Below are positions 1 to 11,502 of a stretch of 64,000 nt of DNA, piece by piece. This stretch comes from Beroe forskalii (lineage: Eukaryota; Ctenophora; Nuda; Beroida; Beroidae), in the NCBI GenBank assembly GCA_011033025.1, contig WFMF01000115.1:372001-436000 (forward strand), read 5' to 3'. Below the pieces are notes generated by a model, which did not search any database, was not told where the DNA came from, and was given only the letters and a program-made list of their open reading frames with translations. How positions within the stretch are numbered: position 1 is the first letter of the stretch; each line of letters begins with the position of its first letter. The translations under genes and the position numbers were made by a program.

Positions 1-483
1 AACCACAGGAACATTGACAATAGTTCCAAGTATAGCCATGCCAGTCCAACCAACCTTTTCTCCAATAATAACATCATACTTAGTATCTTTGAACATGTCT
101 ATAACAGCAATGTCACAGTACACATCAGCAGATCTTTTGAATATATCTCCCCAGATCCTAGAGCAATTTGGTTTGAGAACTTGTCCTGGTTCTGATAAAG
201 GAGCCTTCACAATGTCCTCTATACATTCAGTCCACATTATCTCAGTCTCACCCTTTTTCCATGCAATTGAATTAATATGATGTAGATTTTCATGCACTGG
301 TTTTCCATCCAGGACACCATCGACAATGTTGATAAAAGTTACATTATGACCTGCATTTGCTAGAATTATTGCAACATCATGAATTGCAGTAAAATGGCTA
401 CCATCTAACATTGAACCCATGAATATATTAGCTGAATGGGTAACTGAAAACAATGTTGCCAAAATGAGCAGTTTTTCTGTCAT
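1..483 (-). CDS. UDP-glycosyltransferase-like protein, N-terminal exon (partial)
   Basis: The minus strand reads open from about 531 to the window edge at 1, so the gene continues to the left. From the ATG at 483 the protein starts with a signal-like stretch (MTEKLLILATLFSVTHSANI), then G-S-M-L-D-G-S-H-F, then A-N-A-G-H-N-V-T-F-I. This is the usual start of family-1 UDP-glycosyltransferases: ER signal, GSH near residue 30, and a GH-x-VT-x-(I/L) beta strand. Family members transfer sugar from a UDP-sugar to small lipophilic acceptors in the ER lumen; the UDP-binding C-terminal half is outside the window. In-frame upstream ATGs exist at 531, 510, 507 and 504. I prefer 483 because it puts the hydrophobic core right after the start. 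A stop (TAA) precedes 531 in frame. No second copy is seen in the window. Confidence 0.6.
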   Translation of the reverse strand, partial: MTEKLLILATLFSVTHSANIFMGSMLDGSHFTAIHDVAIILANAGHNVTFINIVDGVLDGKPVHENLHHINSIAWKKGETEIMWTECIEDIVKAPLSEPGQVLKPNCSRIWGDIFKRSADVYCDIAVIDMFKDTKYDVIIGEKVGWTGMAILGTIVNVPVV

Positions 484-531
484 GATGTCAGAGTTTGAAG
501 ACATCATCATGCTGTGAAATAGATTATTCAT

Positions 532-1056
532 AATAATAATGATAATTGAAACTTTTAGATTATAGTGGCACATCAACTTAATTAATTACACAGCTGAAAA
601 CAGAATATTAAGACTATTAAAGTATCAATTATGATTATCCAATAATAAAGAATATATTTGAATTAAAAAGAAATCTTTCTTCAAGACATCAATCTGCAAG
701 ACTTTTCTCCAACTTTGTACTTGAACACCAACATGATTCCTTTGGGTAATGCAATGTGGAGAGCAGTAGGATCTTAGTGAGACACACCAAGATAAGTGGT
801 GTGCAGGAATCTTAAGTCCAATACCTACCTCAGCTTTCGGGGTGTTTAAATTGCGAGAGCTTTTTATGAGGTAGGCCCCCAGCAGTCACCCCCTGGTACC
901 AGGGTATAGCACCGTCAACTGCAGTGACCACCTGCCTGAATGAATCTGAAACTTGCTCTTTGGACTTTGTCTTTACTCCAAGCATCAAGAAATCAAGCAA
1001 CACACTAAGTGACGACTGACGAGATGATTTTTTAAGACATCAATCATCAAGACATT
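532..1056. other. Non-coding upstream region of the UGT-like gene
   Basis: AT-rich sequence with no coding exon that I can support. A small palindrome around a GGTACC core lies near 890-905. The region probably contains the promoter of the minus-strand UGT-like gene, but no TATA box or other site stands out. Confidence 0.3.
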
Positions 1057-1520
1057 AATTTAATCAGAAATAGGACGAGTAGAGTGGTTACGAACATCTT
1101 CAATTGTAACAATTAAAACGCCGTGTTCTTGTGATATTTCAATGAATATATCATTCATCATAGTCATACATTCTGAGAAGTTAATTGGTTAGAACATACA
1201 ACTGACATAACATATTCATATCACTTACGCTCTTATCTTAACTAAATCTATAACAATTGAATTAAATTAATTTATTAGAAAACGCACTGAACAACATATT
1301 ATACGGCAATCCACTGTCTGCTATTATGTGAAATACAATATACATTATATAAGATACAGCAATTGGTAATGTCAAGGCACGAGCACTGTACACAGTACAC
1401 AGTGACGTAATGACGTATGTGAGCTAGTAGAGAGAGAGAGTTCCCGCTCAAACCCTATGTTTGTCAATACGTCACTGCATACCGACACTTGTTGCTCAGT
1501 GACTCTGTGTCTTGACCTTG

Positions 1521-2986
1521 TCAATAGCTGGGGAAAATTCTGCCTTTCAGTTGGTCTTGATACGTTGGTAAATTAAATAAGAATAACGGTACTGATTTCA
1601 GTTTATCATTAATTAATGTTCCATCATCGTATTCCTGTATATATAAGCTTTCTTTAATTTTGCGTTTAAACATTTTGCTTTCAAACGTTAGTATATCACA
1701 GTTCTCAAACGTGATTTGGCAACTTGGATTTGCCGCCAAGTGTTTTCCAACTTCGGTCATACCAGTTCCACTTGTCTTTGTGTTCTTCAAACCGTGTTCG
1801 AAGAGCACGACAAGTCTCACCAATATACCGTCGCCCACAACTACAAGTGATCCTGTATACCAAATCATGTTTGAGGTGTTTTGGCTGTCTGTCTTTAAAA
1901 CTGAACTTATGACATAATTTAGAATAACTGTTTAAATAAATTAACTGACATTTCCCCGGTAAATCCTTACTAATACATTGTTTGACTTTCGATGAAATGT
2001 CGCCAATGTACACTCAGTTTTTTTATAAGAAACTGTCTATAAGAAACTTAGCCTAGGATTTCCGAAAATTTAAGAAACTTAGCCTAGAATTTCGGAAAAA
2101 TTAAGAAACTTCACTGATTTACAATTAAGAAATTAAGAAACTTCTAGCCTAGAATTTCGAAATTTGTGTATAAAACTTATTCTTAAACTGAAATTCTTTT
2201 TAACATGATACGTTATGGGGCTTCATTTCCCCAGACCCCATTTTTGATTGTGAACATTCAAACTAATCTAGTACTTCTATTGAACTTCTATTACAGTATT
2301 ACACTGGATATGTGATAATTGATCATAATATAGAATAGAAATTTAGAAAATGAATCTTTCATGATTTTTCGGTTTATTAAAGTAACACGCCAGATACTAA
2401 AGCACAAAACAGAAATTTAGAAATTGTTGTTGCGACAGGACACTATTACAGTTCCATATCTATTTCAAAAGTTCCAAGCATTATAGGATTTAGATATTAT
2501 CTAAATTTCAAAATTTCAAACTTTTTGGAAGAACATTTGATGAAGATCCCTGAACATTATTGTATACAGCTGCACAAATCTTTTAAGATAGGTACATGCT
2601 TAAAAGTGTATAATTTAACTGAAAATATCAGAAGGTTCGATTCTAATCCTCAACTACAGTCTACACAGTAGGTTCCTATGTTGGAAACTTCGTAGACATT
2701 TTTCCTACGGTATGTCGGTATGTAGAATTAAGAAACCGATTAAGAAACTTTTAGGCTCAATATCGTGAAAAAATAAGAAACTTGTAGCCTAGGATTTCAA
2801 TAAGTTTCTTATAAAAAAAACTGAGTGTATGGTAACTTAAAATACACCTTAAACTTTTCTGGCCCTTCGTGTACCAGCTTTTCTGTCGTGTTAACTTTAT
2901 TAGTAATTTCCTTGTTGATAATACTATAAATTTTTTATAAATATCCATTATTACTTAACATTTCTACAATTTTCTCAACTTCATCA
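1521..2986 (-). pseudogene. Penelope-like element ORF, C-terminal GIY-YIG part (left copy, broken)
   Basis: The minus strand encodes the end of the Penelope reverse transcriptase followed by the GIY-YIG endonuclease, including V-Y-R-I-T-C-S-C-G-R-R-Y-I-G-E-T and R-T-R-F-E-E-H. In this family the GIY-YIG nuclease nicks target DNA to prime reverse transcription. The copy is dead: it is 5'-truncated, split by an 817-bp element at 2,011-2,827, and has a 2-base deletion just after F-E-E-H relative to the partner copy. The fragment downstream of the shift (1,521-1,868) reads on to the same C-terminus (G-R-I-F-P-S-Y). Confidence 0.72.
2011..2827. mobile_element. MITE with TA target-site duplication inside the Penelope relic
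   Basis: The partner copy at 3,213-3,240 gives the empty site, so the insertion is defined to the base: TA at 2,009-2,010 and 2,828-2,829 flank an 817-bp element with inverted termini CACTCAGTTTTTTTATAAG. Subterminal repeats with cores AAGAAACTT and CCTAGGATTTC occur at both ends. A TA duplication points to the Tc1/mariner superfamily. No transposase is encoded. Confidence 0.8.
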
Positions 2987-3058
2987 TGAAATAGTTCCCA
3001 CGAGCTACAAATTTTGTACGCTCGATCGACTAAGGTCCTAATTAAACCTAACTTAAAT

Positions 3059-3708
3059 TGATGAAGTTGAGAAAATTGTAGAAATGTTAAGTAATAATGG
3101 ATACAGTAAAAATTTTACGTATAGTATTATCAACAAGAAATACTAATAAAGTTAACACGACAGAAAAGCTGGTACACGAAGGGCCAGAAAAGTTTAAGGT
3201 GTATTTAAGTTACCATACATTGGCGACATTTCATCGAAAGTCAAACAATGTATTAGTAAGGATTTACCGGGGAAATGTCAGTTAATTTATTTAAACAGTT
3301 ATTCTAAATTATGTCATAAGTTCAGTTTTAAAGACAGACAGCCAAAAACACCTCAAACATGATTTGGTATACAGGATCACTTGTAGTTGTGGGCGACGGT
3401 ATATTGGTGAGACTTGTCGTGCTCTTCGAACACGGTTTGAAGAACACATAAAGACAAGTGGAACTGGTATGACCGAAGTTGGAAAACACTTGGCGGCAAA
3501 TCCAAGTTGCCAAATCACGTTTGAGAACTATGATATACTAACGTTTGAAAGCAAAATGTTTAAACATAAAATTAAAGAAAGCTTATATATACAGGAATAC
3601 GATGATGGAACATTAATTAATGATAAACTGAAATCAGTACCGTTATTCTTATTTAATTTACCAACGTATCAAGACCAACTGAAAGGCAGAATTTTCCCCA
3701 GCTATTGA
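3059..3708 (+). pseudogene. Penelope-like element ORF, C-terminal GIY-YIG part (right copy)
   Basis: Plus-strand twin of the left copy. From 3,364 the GIY-YIG domain is open to the stop after 3,708: V-Y-R-I-T-C-S-C-G-R-R-Y-I-G-E-T, then F-E-E-H-I-K-T-S-G-T-G-M. An extra A in the run near 3,346 shifts the frame just before the domain relative to the left copy. The two copies therefore carry different frameshifts and each has an intact stretch where the other is broken. 5'-truncated at the fold-back loop. Confidence 0.72.
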
Positions 3709-4178
3709 CAAGGTCAAGACACAGAGTCACTGAGCAACAGAGTGTCGGTATGCAGTGATGTATTGACAAGCATAGGGTTTGAGCGGGAACTCTCTCTCTC
3801 TCTCTCTACTAGCTCACATACGTCATTACGTCACTGTGTACTGTGTACAGTGCTCGTGCCTTGACATTGCCAATTGCTGTGTATCTTGTATAATGTATAT
3901 TGTATTTCACATAATAGCAGACAGTAGATTGTCGTATAATATATTTCAGTGCATTTTCTAATAAATTAATTTAATTCAATTATTTATAGATTTAGTTAAG
4001 ATAAGAGCGTAGTGATATGAATATGTTGCGTGTCAGTTGTATGTTCTAACCAATTAACTTCTCAGAATGTATGACTATGATGAATGATATATTCATTGAA
4101 ATATCACAAGAACACGGCGTTTTAATTGTTACAATTGAAGATGTTCGTAACCACTCTACTCGTCCTATTTCTGATTAA

Positions 4179-4739
4179 ATTGACGAAGAAATCCCTATTC
4201 TACACACCATCAAGACATTAATTGATGAAGTTTTGTCAATGAGTGAAACTCTGGGATTAAATATGCAACCTCGCTCACAAAAGCCAGTAGCAGGATAAAG
4301 TAGAGGTTAAGATTTAAGTTGAGTATTTTAAATTGAGTATTTGAATCTTAGTATCACTTGTGTATGAATACTGCAATATATTCTCTTTTTTATATGCTCT
4401 CTCCTTTTGATTTGAAATGTTTAACCTTGAATTTCAGGAGGAAAGCATATCGCAAGATGGAGTTTTGGCTCAGGATGCATGCCACTCTCATTAATTCTAT
4501 TATTGCCCTAACCAGCGCCCTGTTCTGCACTTCTGCGCGGCGCATAGATGGATTTCACCCATCCCTAGCACGCAACACTCAGAAATTTGGCATGGAGGGT
4601 CGTGTTGCGCGGAAAAAAATGGCGCGCGGGAAAAAAAAATGGCGCGCAGGAGGCAACATAAAGCATGTCTTACCTAAGATGGGTCTTAGGACTTCGCACG
4701 AGTCTTGAATGAAATTCTAATTCATCTTGCCCTAACCCT
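4179..4739. other. Intergenic, no gene seen
   Basis: AT-rich DNA with a short repeat of GGAAAAAAA-ATGGCGCGC blocks around 4,605-4,650. The plus-strand ORF at 4,358-4,708 has no recognisable domain and I do not call it a gene. Confidence 0.3.
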
Positions 4740-7700
4740 TGACTTCGCCCTTGACTTGGACTCCTGGAAAGTGCGTGTCGCATCATGGGACCACAGGCTC
4801 ATGGCACAACTGCAAGGGGCAATAGATCAATGGTACACGGGGGCAGTAGATCAATGGTACACGGGGGCAGTAGATCAATGGTGCAGGGGGGCAGTAGATC
4901 AATGGTACACAGGGGCAGTAGATCAATGGTACACGGGGGCAGTAGATCACTGTGCAACATAAGTAGATCAATGGTGCACTGGAACACTAGATCAGTGGTG
5001 CACGGGAACAATGGATCAGTGGATCATTGGAACAATGGAGCAGTGGCACACGGGAACAGTAGATCAGTGGTGCACGGGAACACTGGAACACTGGTGCAAT
5101 GGAACACTGGTGCAATGGCACACGGGAACACTGGAACAGTGATGCAATGGAACACTGGTGCAGTGGCAGACGAGAACACTGGTGCAGTGGTGCACTGGTG
5201 CAGTGGTGCACGGGAACACTGGAACAGTGGTGCAATGGAACACTGGTGCAGTGGCACACGGGAACAGAAGATCAGTGGTTCACGGGAACACTGGAACAGC
5301 TTGGTGCAATGGAATTGGAACACTGGTGCAGTGGTACACGGGAACAGTAGATCAGTGGTTCACGGGAACACTGAACAGTGCAATGGAACAATAGGTGGAA
5401 CACTGGTGCAGTGGCACGAGAACAGTAGATCAGTGGTGCACGAGAACACTGGAACAGTGGTGCAATGGAACACTGGTGCAGTGGCACAAGGGAACAATAG
5501 ATCAGTGGTGCACGAGAACAGTGGTGCAATGGAACACTGGTTAAGTGACACACGGTAACAGTAGATCAGTGGTGCACGGGAACAGTGGAACAGTGGTGCA
5601 ATGGAATTGGAACACTGGTGCAGTGGCACACGGGAACAGTAGATCAGTGGTGCATGGGAACACTGGAACAGTGGTGCAATGGAACTCTGGTGCAGTGGCA
5701 CACGGGAACAGTAGATCAGTGGTGCACGGGAACACTGGAACACTGGTGCAATGGAACACTGGTGCCATGGCACACTGGTGCAATGGAACACTGGTGCAGT
5801 GCAGGTGCTCGAAAAAACTGGAACAGTGGTGCAATGGAACACTGGTGCACGGGAAAACTGGAACAGTAGTGCAATGGAACAAGGTGCAGTCAGTGGCACA
5901 CGGAACAGTAGATCAGTGGTGCACGGGAACATTGGTGCAATGGTTCAGTGGTGCAGTGGAACACTGATGCAGTCTGTGGAAAACTGGTGCATTGGAACAC
6001 TGGTGCAGTGGAACACTGGTGCAGTGGAACACTGGTGCACCGGAACACTGGTGCACTGGAACACTGATGCAGTGGTGCACGGGAACACTGGAACAGTGGT
6101 GTAATGGAACACTGGTGCAGTGGCATCACTGTTCCAGTGTTCCCGTGCACCATTGATCTATTGTTCCCGTGCACCACTGTTCCAGTGTTCCCGTGCGCCA
6201 CTGTTGTAGTGTTCCCGTGCACCACTGATCTACTGCTCCCGTTTGCCACTGCACCAGAGTTCCATTGCACCACTGTTCCAGCGTTCCCGTGCACCACTGA
6301 TCTACTGTTCCGTGTGCCACTGACTGCACCTTTTTCCGGTATCTCTCCCATATAAACGGCTCTGAGTGACGTCACAGATCTAAACGTCAATTTTTCTGTA
6401 TCCTAAACCTAACCATTGCCCTAACCAAAACCCTAACCTTAATCCTAACCCTGAACCTAACAAATCCTGACCCTAATCAGAACCCTAACCCTAATGCTTA
6501 AAGCGCTAGGTGCGCTTAATTATATTTTTCTGAGTGACGTCATTGTCATAGATAATGAAGGCTCCCGTTTACATGGGAGACGTACCCCTTTTCCATTGCA
6601 CCACTGTTCCAGTGTTCCCCTGCACCATTGATCTATTGTTCCCGTGCACCACTGTTCCAGTGTTCCCGTTTGCCACTGCACCAGTGTTCCAGTGCATCAG
6701 TGCTCCATTGCACCATTGTTCTAGTGTTCCCGTGCACCACTGATCTACTGTTACCGTGTGTAACTTAACCAGTGTTCCATTGCACCACTGTCCTTGTGCA
6801 CCACTGATCTACTGTTCCCTTGTGCCACTGCACCAGTGTTCCATTGCACCACTGTTCCAGTGTTCTCGTGCACCACTGATCTACTGTTCCCGTGTACCAC
6901 TGCACCAGTGTTCCAATTCCATTGCACCACTGTTCCAGTGTTCTCGTGCACCACTGATCTACTGTTCCCGTGTGCTACGGCACCAGTGTTCCAATTCCAT
7001 TGCACCAATGTTCCAGTGTTCCTGTGAACCACTGATCTACTGTTCCCGTGTACCACTGCACCAGTGTTCCAATTCCATTGCACCACTGTTCCAGTGTTCC
7101 CGTGAACGACTGATCTTCTGTTCCCGTGTGCCACTGCACTAGTGTTCCAATTCCATTGCACCACTGTTCCAGTGTTCCCTTGTGCCACTGCACCAGTGTT
7201 CCATTGCACCTACAGTGTTCCAGTGTTCCCGTACACCAGTGTTCCCGTGCACCACTGCACCACTGCACCACTGCACCAGTGTTCTTGTGTGCCACTGATC
7301 TACTGTTCCCGTGTGTCACTTAACCAGTGTTCCATTGCACCTGCACTGTTCCAGTGTTCCCGTGCACGAGTGTTCCCGTGCACCACTGCACCAGTGCACC
7401 ACTGCACCAGTGTTCTCGTGTGCCACTGCACCAGTGTTCCATTGCACCTGCACTGTTCCAGTGTTACCGTGCACCTGTGTTCCCGTGCACCACTGCACCA
7501 GTGCACCACTGCACCAGTGTTCTCATGTGCCACTGCACCAGTGTTCCATTGCACCTGCACTGTTCCAGTGTTCCCGTGCACCAGTGTTCCCGTGCACCAC
7601 TGCACCAGTGTTCTCGTGTGCCACTGCACCAGTGTTCCATTGCACCTGCACTGTTCCAGTGTTCCCGTGCACGAGTGTTCCCGTGCACCACTGCACCAGT

Positions 7701-8620
7701 GCACCACTGAACCAGTGTTCTCGTGTGCCACTGCACCAGTGTTCCATTGCACCTGCACTGTTCCAGTGTTCCCGTGCACCAGTGTTCCCGTGCACCACTG
7801 CACCAGTGTTCTCGTGTGCCACTGCACCAGTGTTCCATTGCACCTGCACTGTTCCAGTGTTCCCGTGCACGAGTGTTCCGTGCACCACTGCGTTCAGTGC
7901 ACCACTGAACCAGTGTTCTCGTGTGCCACTGCACCAGTGTTCCATTGCACCTGCACTGTTCCAGTGTTCCCGTGCACCAGTGTTCCCGTGCACCACTGCA
8001 CCAGTGTTCTCGTGTGCCACTGCACCAGTGTTCCATTGCACCACTGTTCCAGTGTTCCCGTGTGCCATTGCACCAGTGTTCACTGTTCCATTGCACCACT
8101 GTTCCAGTGTTCCCGTGCACCACTGATCTACTGTTCCCGTGTGCCACTGCACCAGTGTTCCATCGCACCAATGTCCCAGTGTTCCCGTGCACTACTGATC
8201 TACTGTTCCCGTGTGCCACTGCACCAGTGTTCCATTGAACCACTGTTCCCGTGCACCACTGATCTACTGTTCCCGTGTGCCACTGCACCAGTGTTCTCGT
8301 GTGCCACTGCACCAGTGTTCCATTGTACCACTGTTCCCGTGTGCCATTGCACCAGTGTTCCATTGCACCACTGTTCCAGTGTTCCCGTGCACCACTGATC
8401 TACTGTTCCCGTGTGCCACTGCTCCATTGTTCCAATGATCCACTGATCCATTGTTCCCGTGCACCACTGATCTAGTGCAGTTCCAGTGCACCATTGATCT
8501 ACTGCCCCCGTGTACCATTGATCTACTGCCCCCGTGTACCATTGATCTATTGCCCCTTGTACCATGAGCCTGTGGTCCCATGCGACAAGCACTTTCCCTA
8601 TCCAGGTGAGTCGATATGCG
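4740..8620. repeat. Fold-back element made of an inverted minisatellite
   Basis: From about 4,800 to 6,120 the plus strand repeats short blocks such as GGAACACTGGTGCAGTGG and GTAGATCAGTGGTGCAC. From about 6,125 to 8,550 the same blocks recur in reverse complement. The outer flanks are also inverted: ATGGGACCACAGGCTCATG near 4,785 matches CATGAGCCTGTGGTCCCAT near 8,564. The long ORFs here, including a 418-residue one rich in Cys, His, Pro and Val, exist in several frames on both strands because the repeat lacks stops; they are not genes. The layout recalls Drosophila FB elements, whose inverted repeats are built of tandem repeats (family knowledge); relatedness is not shown. Confidence 0.75.
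6338..6595. mobile_element. Small element in the centre of the inverted minisatellite, with degenerate CCCTAA repeats
   Basis: A non-minisatellite insert between the two orientations. Its ends are partly inverted: TCTCCCATATAAACGG on the left, CCCGTTTACATGGGAGA on the right, each near a TGACGTCA. The interior (about 6,402-6,500) is degenerate CCCTAA/CCCTAAC, like eroded telomere repeat. A related end, AGCCGTTTATATGGGAGA, recurs at about 8,712, just outside the right flank. Confidence 0.45.
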
Positions 8621-9640
8621 CGAAGTCAAGGCTCGTGCGAAGTCAAGACCTTGGTTAGGTCAAGACATGCACCTATTCTGAATACGAACCGAAAAATATG
8701 ACGTCACTCAGAGCCGTTTATATGGGAGACATACCTGATATTGCGTAAAATGTAGTAGTTTCACGACAGGTTGTGAGCGATTTAAACTTAAAGGGTAGTA
8801 CTACATGCATAGATTCGTGTTACTACACGCATTTTGTAGCGTGCGTTTGTTATGACATACACTATAATTCTAAATGCAATACCAATTTAAGAATTTAAAC
8901 GCAAATCTATGCATCCTCCGAGTTTTTTGAGCAAACTTGAGGCACCTGCGCATCTTTCCGCGTCGATCGAATAGATTGATCAAATGAAAGACGCACACAA
9001 TTGCTCGCGCTTGCTATTGCGAGGACATCATCGTAAAAATTTATTGGGCGCATTTTCATTTGATCAGTCCATTCGACCGACGCGGAACGATGAAACTACC
9101 TAGTGATGAAACTTTCAGGATATTTAGAGCTTGATAAAAGCAATATCTCAGTGAAGTTTAGATTCATTTTTGAGCTGCAGTTATGACCGAAAAGCCATTT
9201 TTTAAGCGATAACGTTTTAAAAGCTTGATAATCAAAGTATTTCTCGTTCCGTACAACTACTATATAGAATTAATATACGAGTATAAATATACAAGCATAA
9301 AAGTCAATTATTCCCGAGTTGTAGTAGTAATACACCAGAATAACACGAATAACCACAACGAGCTGACCTTTCAATTAATCATCAATTAATCATCAATTAA
9401 TCATCAGCAAAATGTCATTACTTCATTAGTGCAAAATGTCATTAGTGCAAAACCTCAAATTTGATTGTATACCTAAATTAGTATTAACTTTAAATCCCAA
9501 ATGCCACACCTTTTATTCGTAGTATGACCTAAGACTGAAATCCAAAACTTTTAAACTTTTAAGCCTTTTCACAGTCTTCAGAAATACAGATTGGACTGAA
9601 CTTACGGTTTGACTTAATTCTTTTCATGTACCATTTTCAG
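8621..9640. other. Intergenic, no gene seen
   Basis: No supported exon. An imperfect inverted repeat of about 40 bp (CCGCGTCGATCGAAT near 8,957 against ATTCGACCGACGCGG near 9,072) encloses about 80 bp and may be a MITE. Three copies of a 12-bp unit (ATCAATTAATCA) lie near 9,378-9,410. Confidence 0.35.
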
Positions 9641-9649
9641 AGGTAGCAT

Positions 9650-10745
9650 TGCCTGGTAACCATCCTGAACCCTGATATTCAATGAACCTAGTCTGGTAAC
9701 AATGACCTTGTAAGTGGTAACCATCGCCTATTCATCTGGTGACCACTACCTAGCCTGGTATCCACTGCTTGGCCATGGTATCCACTACCTGGTAACCATT
9801 TCCTGGTAACCATTGCCTGGTAATCATTGCCTGGTAACATAGCTTCCGAACTGCCCTCTTTTTGAGAGGGCGCCCTCTCATGCCCTCTTTTTGCCCTCCT
9901 TTTTGGGTCTTGCCCTCCGAGCCCTCCTTTTTGCCCTCTTCTAGGCCCAATTTGCCCTCCTTTTTGACCCTTCCTAAAATACACCTAATATACATGGGCT
10001 TAAGTAGGTCTTTCCGGGCGACTTCAAAAAAAAAAAAAAAAAAAAAAAAGGTATATTTCGGAAATACACCTAACAAGCACTGGCTCTGATTGATTTTGGA
10101 AATCTACTTTTAGTAAAATTTGCACCTAAAAGACACCTTAAGTTCCCGAAATACGCCTATGATTGTGAAAATACACCTGATAAGCACTATCTCGGGTTGA
10201 TTTTGCAAATACACTTTTACTGAATTCTCCTAAATTACACCTTAAGTTCATGAAATACACCCGTGATTGAAAATACACCTAATAAGCACTATCTCGGATT
10301 GATTTTGCAAATACACTTTAACTGAATTCTCCTAAATTACACCTTAAGTTCCTGAAATACACCCGTGGTTGTGAAAATACACCTAATAAGCACTATCTCG
10401 GATTGATTTTGCAAATACACTTTTACTAAATCACCTAAAATACACCTTAAGTTCCTGAAATACACCTACGAATGCGAAAATACACCTAACAAGCACTATC
10501 TCGGATTGCATTTTAGAGGTGGTTTCCAAAAAAAAAAAAAAAAAAAAAGGTCGCCAGTTTTTTGTAGAATATTGCCCTCTTTTCGCGTTGATTTGCCCTC
10601 CTTTTTGGGGAAAAAACTGCCCTCCGAACGGATTTTCAAAGGTCGGAAGCTATGCCTGGTAACCATTGCCTGGTAACCATTGCCTGGTAATCATTGCCTG
10701 GTAACCATTGCCTGGTTACCGCCTCCTGGTAACCAATGCCTAGTA
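9650..10745. repeat. CCTGGTAACCATTG minisatellite split by an insertion
   Basis: Imperfect tandem copies of about 14 bp (CCTGGTAACCATTG) at about 9,650-9,838 continue at 10,654-10,745. The array has been opened by the element at 9,839-10,653. Confidence 0.7.
9839..10653. mobile_element. Non-autonomous element with ATAGCTTCCGA ends and an internal tandem repeat
   Basis: Inverted ends ATAGCTTCCGA (9,839-9,849) and TCGGAAGCTAT (10,643-10,653). The subterminal parts are rich in GCCCTC and pair loosely. The interior (about 10,085-10,510) holds about four copies of a unit of about 115 bp containing AATACACC and AAGCACTATCTCGG. Two long A runs (near 10,026 and 10,528) flank it. No coding capacity. 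Confidence 0.6.
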
Positions 10746-10760
10746 TATAATCATTTTCAG

Positions 10761-11299
10761 AAGTTACATTGCCTGGTTTGACGCTTGCTGAAGGAGGGGC
10801 AGGTGCTCTGACTTGCTCAGTTTCTGACTTCTCAAGTCCTCCTGATTCCATTACCTGGTACAAAGGGGACTCCCAAATCAGGTCGGTTTAATCTGACTTC
10901 GTCAGCATTCCTCAGCTGAGTTATTCATTGACTGTCCAAAATGTAGCTACTAATAGTTTAATAACAAAAACACCCATTACCTTAATATATGCACTTGACC
11001 TTATATCCATTGAAGCCTTTGTCACTGTATAGAACGAGCAAATTCACCCCGTTAACTCCACAAATAATACTATTGAAGTTGCTCACCCCATGGCCCCCAT
11101 TGGATAAGATTAGAAACTCAGTATTTCTTTCTTTCTTGACTCTATATGTGCATTGCTTCTTGCAGGGTTGACACAGGCAGCCCCACATCGAGTGTGCTGG
11201 AACTGGATAGTGTCAGTCCGTCTGACGCCAGCTCCTACTTCTGTGACGTTTCAATTGACGGGAATGTGATCACTACTTCTACTCAAGTGGTAGTTGTGG
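10761..11299 (+). CDS. Isolated Ig domain, two exons (upstream paralogue fragment)
   Basis: Exon 10,761-10,881 (121 nt) follows TCATTTTCAG and encodes L-T-L-A-E-G-G-A-G-A-L-T-C-S-V then I-T-W-Y-K-G-D: the B-strand Cys and C-strand Trp of an Ig domain. Exon 11,166-11,299 (134 nt) encodes L-E-L-D-S-V-S-P-S-D-A-S-S-Y-F-C-D-V and the G strand T-Q-V-V-V-V, ending at GTGAGT. The split codon joins cleanly (AG|G, Arg). Entry and exit phases are 1, with the internal intron in phase 2. It is nearly identical to the right-arm Ig1 exons at 57,751-57,871 and 56,102-56,235 (same 121 and 134 nt). It lies upstream of the signal-peptide exon of the next gene, so it belongs to another gene or is a leftover of a tandem duplication. 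I found no further exons of its own gene. Confidence 0.72.
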
Positions 11300-11489
11300 G
11301 TGAGTTCTTACCAACGTCACATGTTTGTCAATCACAGTTCATTATTTTTCAAAACATTCCCTTCCACATTTTTGTGATCATTCTATGGCAAGTTTATCAA
11401 TAGATTGAACCAAGAATGGATTCCGACTTCTATTGTTACCTTGAGTAGATCTGGTGACGCTCTGGCGTGACACGCGTGAGATGCTCACA

Positions 11490-11502
11490 TGACGTCACGT
11501 GA
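11490..11502. promoter_or_regulatory. Overlapping CRE and E-box candidate upstream of the left-arm receptor gene
   Basis: TGACGTCACGTGA contains a perfect CRE palindrome (TGACGTCA) overlapping a TCACGTGA E-box. It sits just ahead of a possible 5'UTR exon ending at 11,571 (AGAGAAT|GTGAGT), which could splice to 12,375. The motif identities are known from animal bZIP and bHLH factors; use here is inference. Confidence 0.35.

Larger units (their letters stand above)
1057..4178. mobile_element. Fold-back (inverted dimer) Penelope-like element relic
   Basis: Two copies of the 3' part of a Penelope-like retroelement lie head to head as a long inverted repeat. The left arm is about 1,057-2,986 (minus sense, interrupted by a MITE) and the right arm about 3,059-4,178 (plus sense), with a unique loop of about 72 bp. 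Both copies start at the same internal point, so both are 5'-truncated at the loop, and both run about 470 bp past the ORF stop, including a CT-rich tract. The arms match almost base for base, with scattered substitutions and small indels. Outside 1,057 and 4,178 the sequences no longer match. Confidence 0.75.

Noticed and set aside
4358-4708. 116-codon plus-strand ORF
   Set aside because: No recognised domain, low-complexity R-K-K-M-A-R-G-K-K part from an A-rich repeat, no partner or context.
7142-8398. 418-codon plus-strand ORF rich in Cys, His, Val and Pro
   Set aside because: It is a translation of the inverted minisatellite; several other frames on both strands are equally open, and no start context, splice sites or domain are present.
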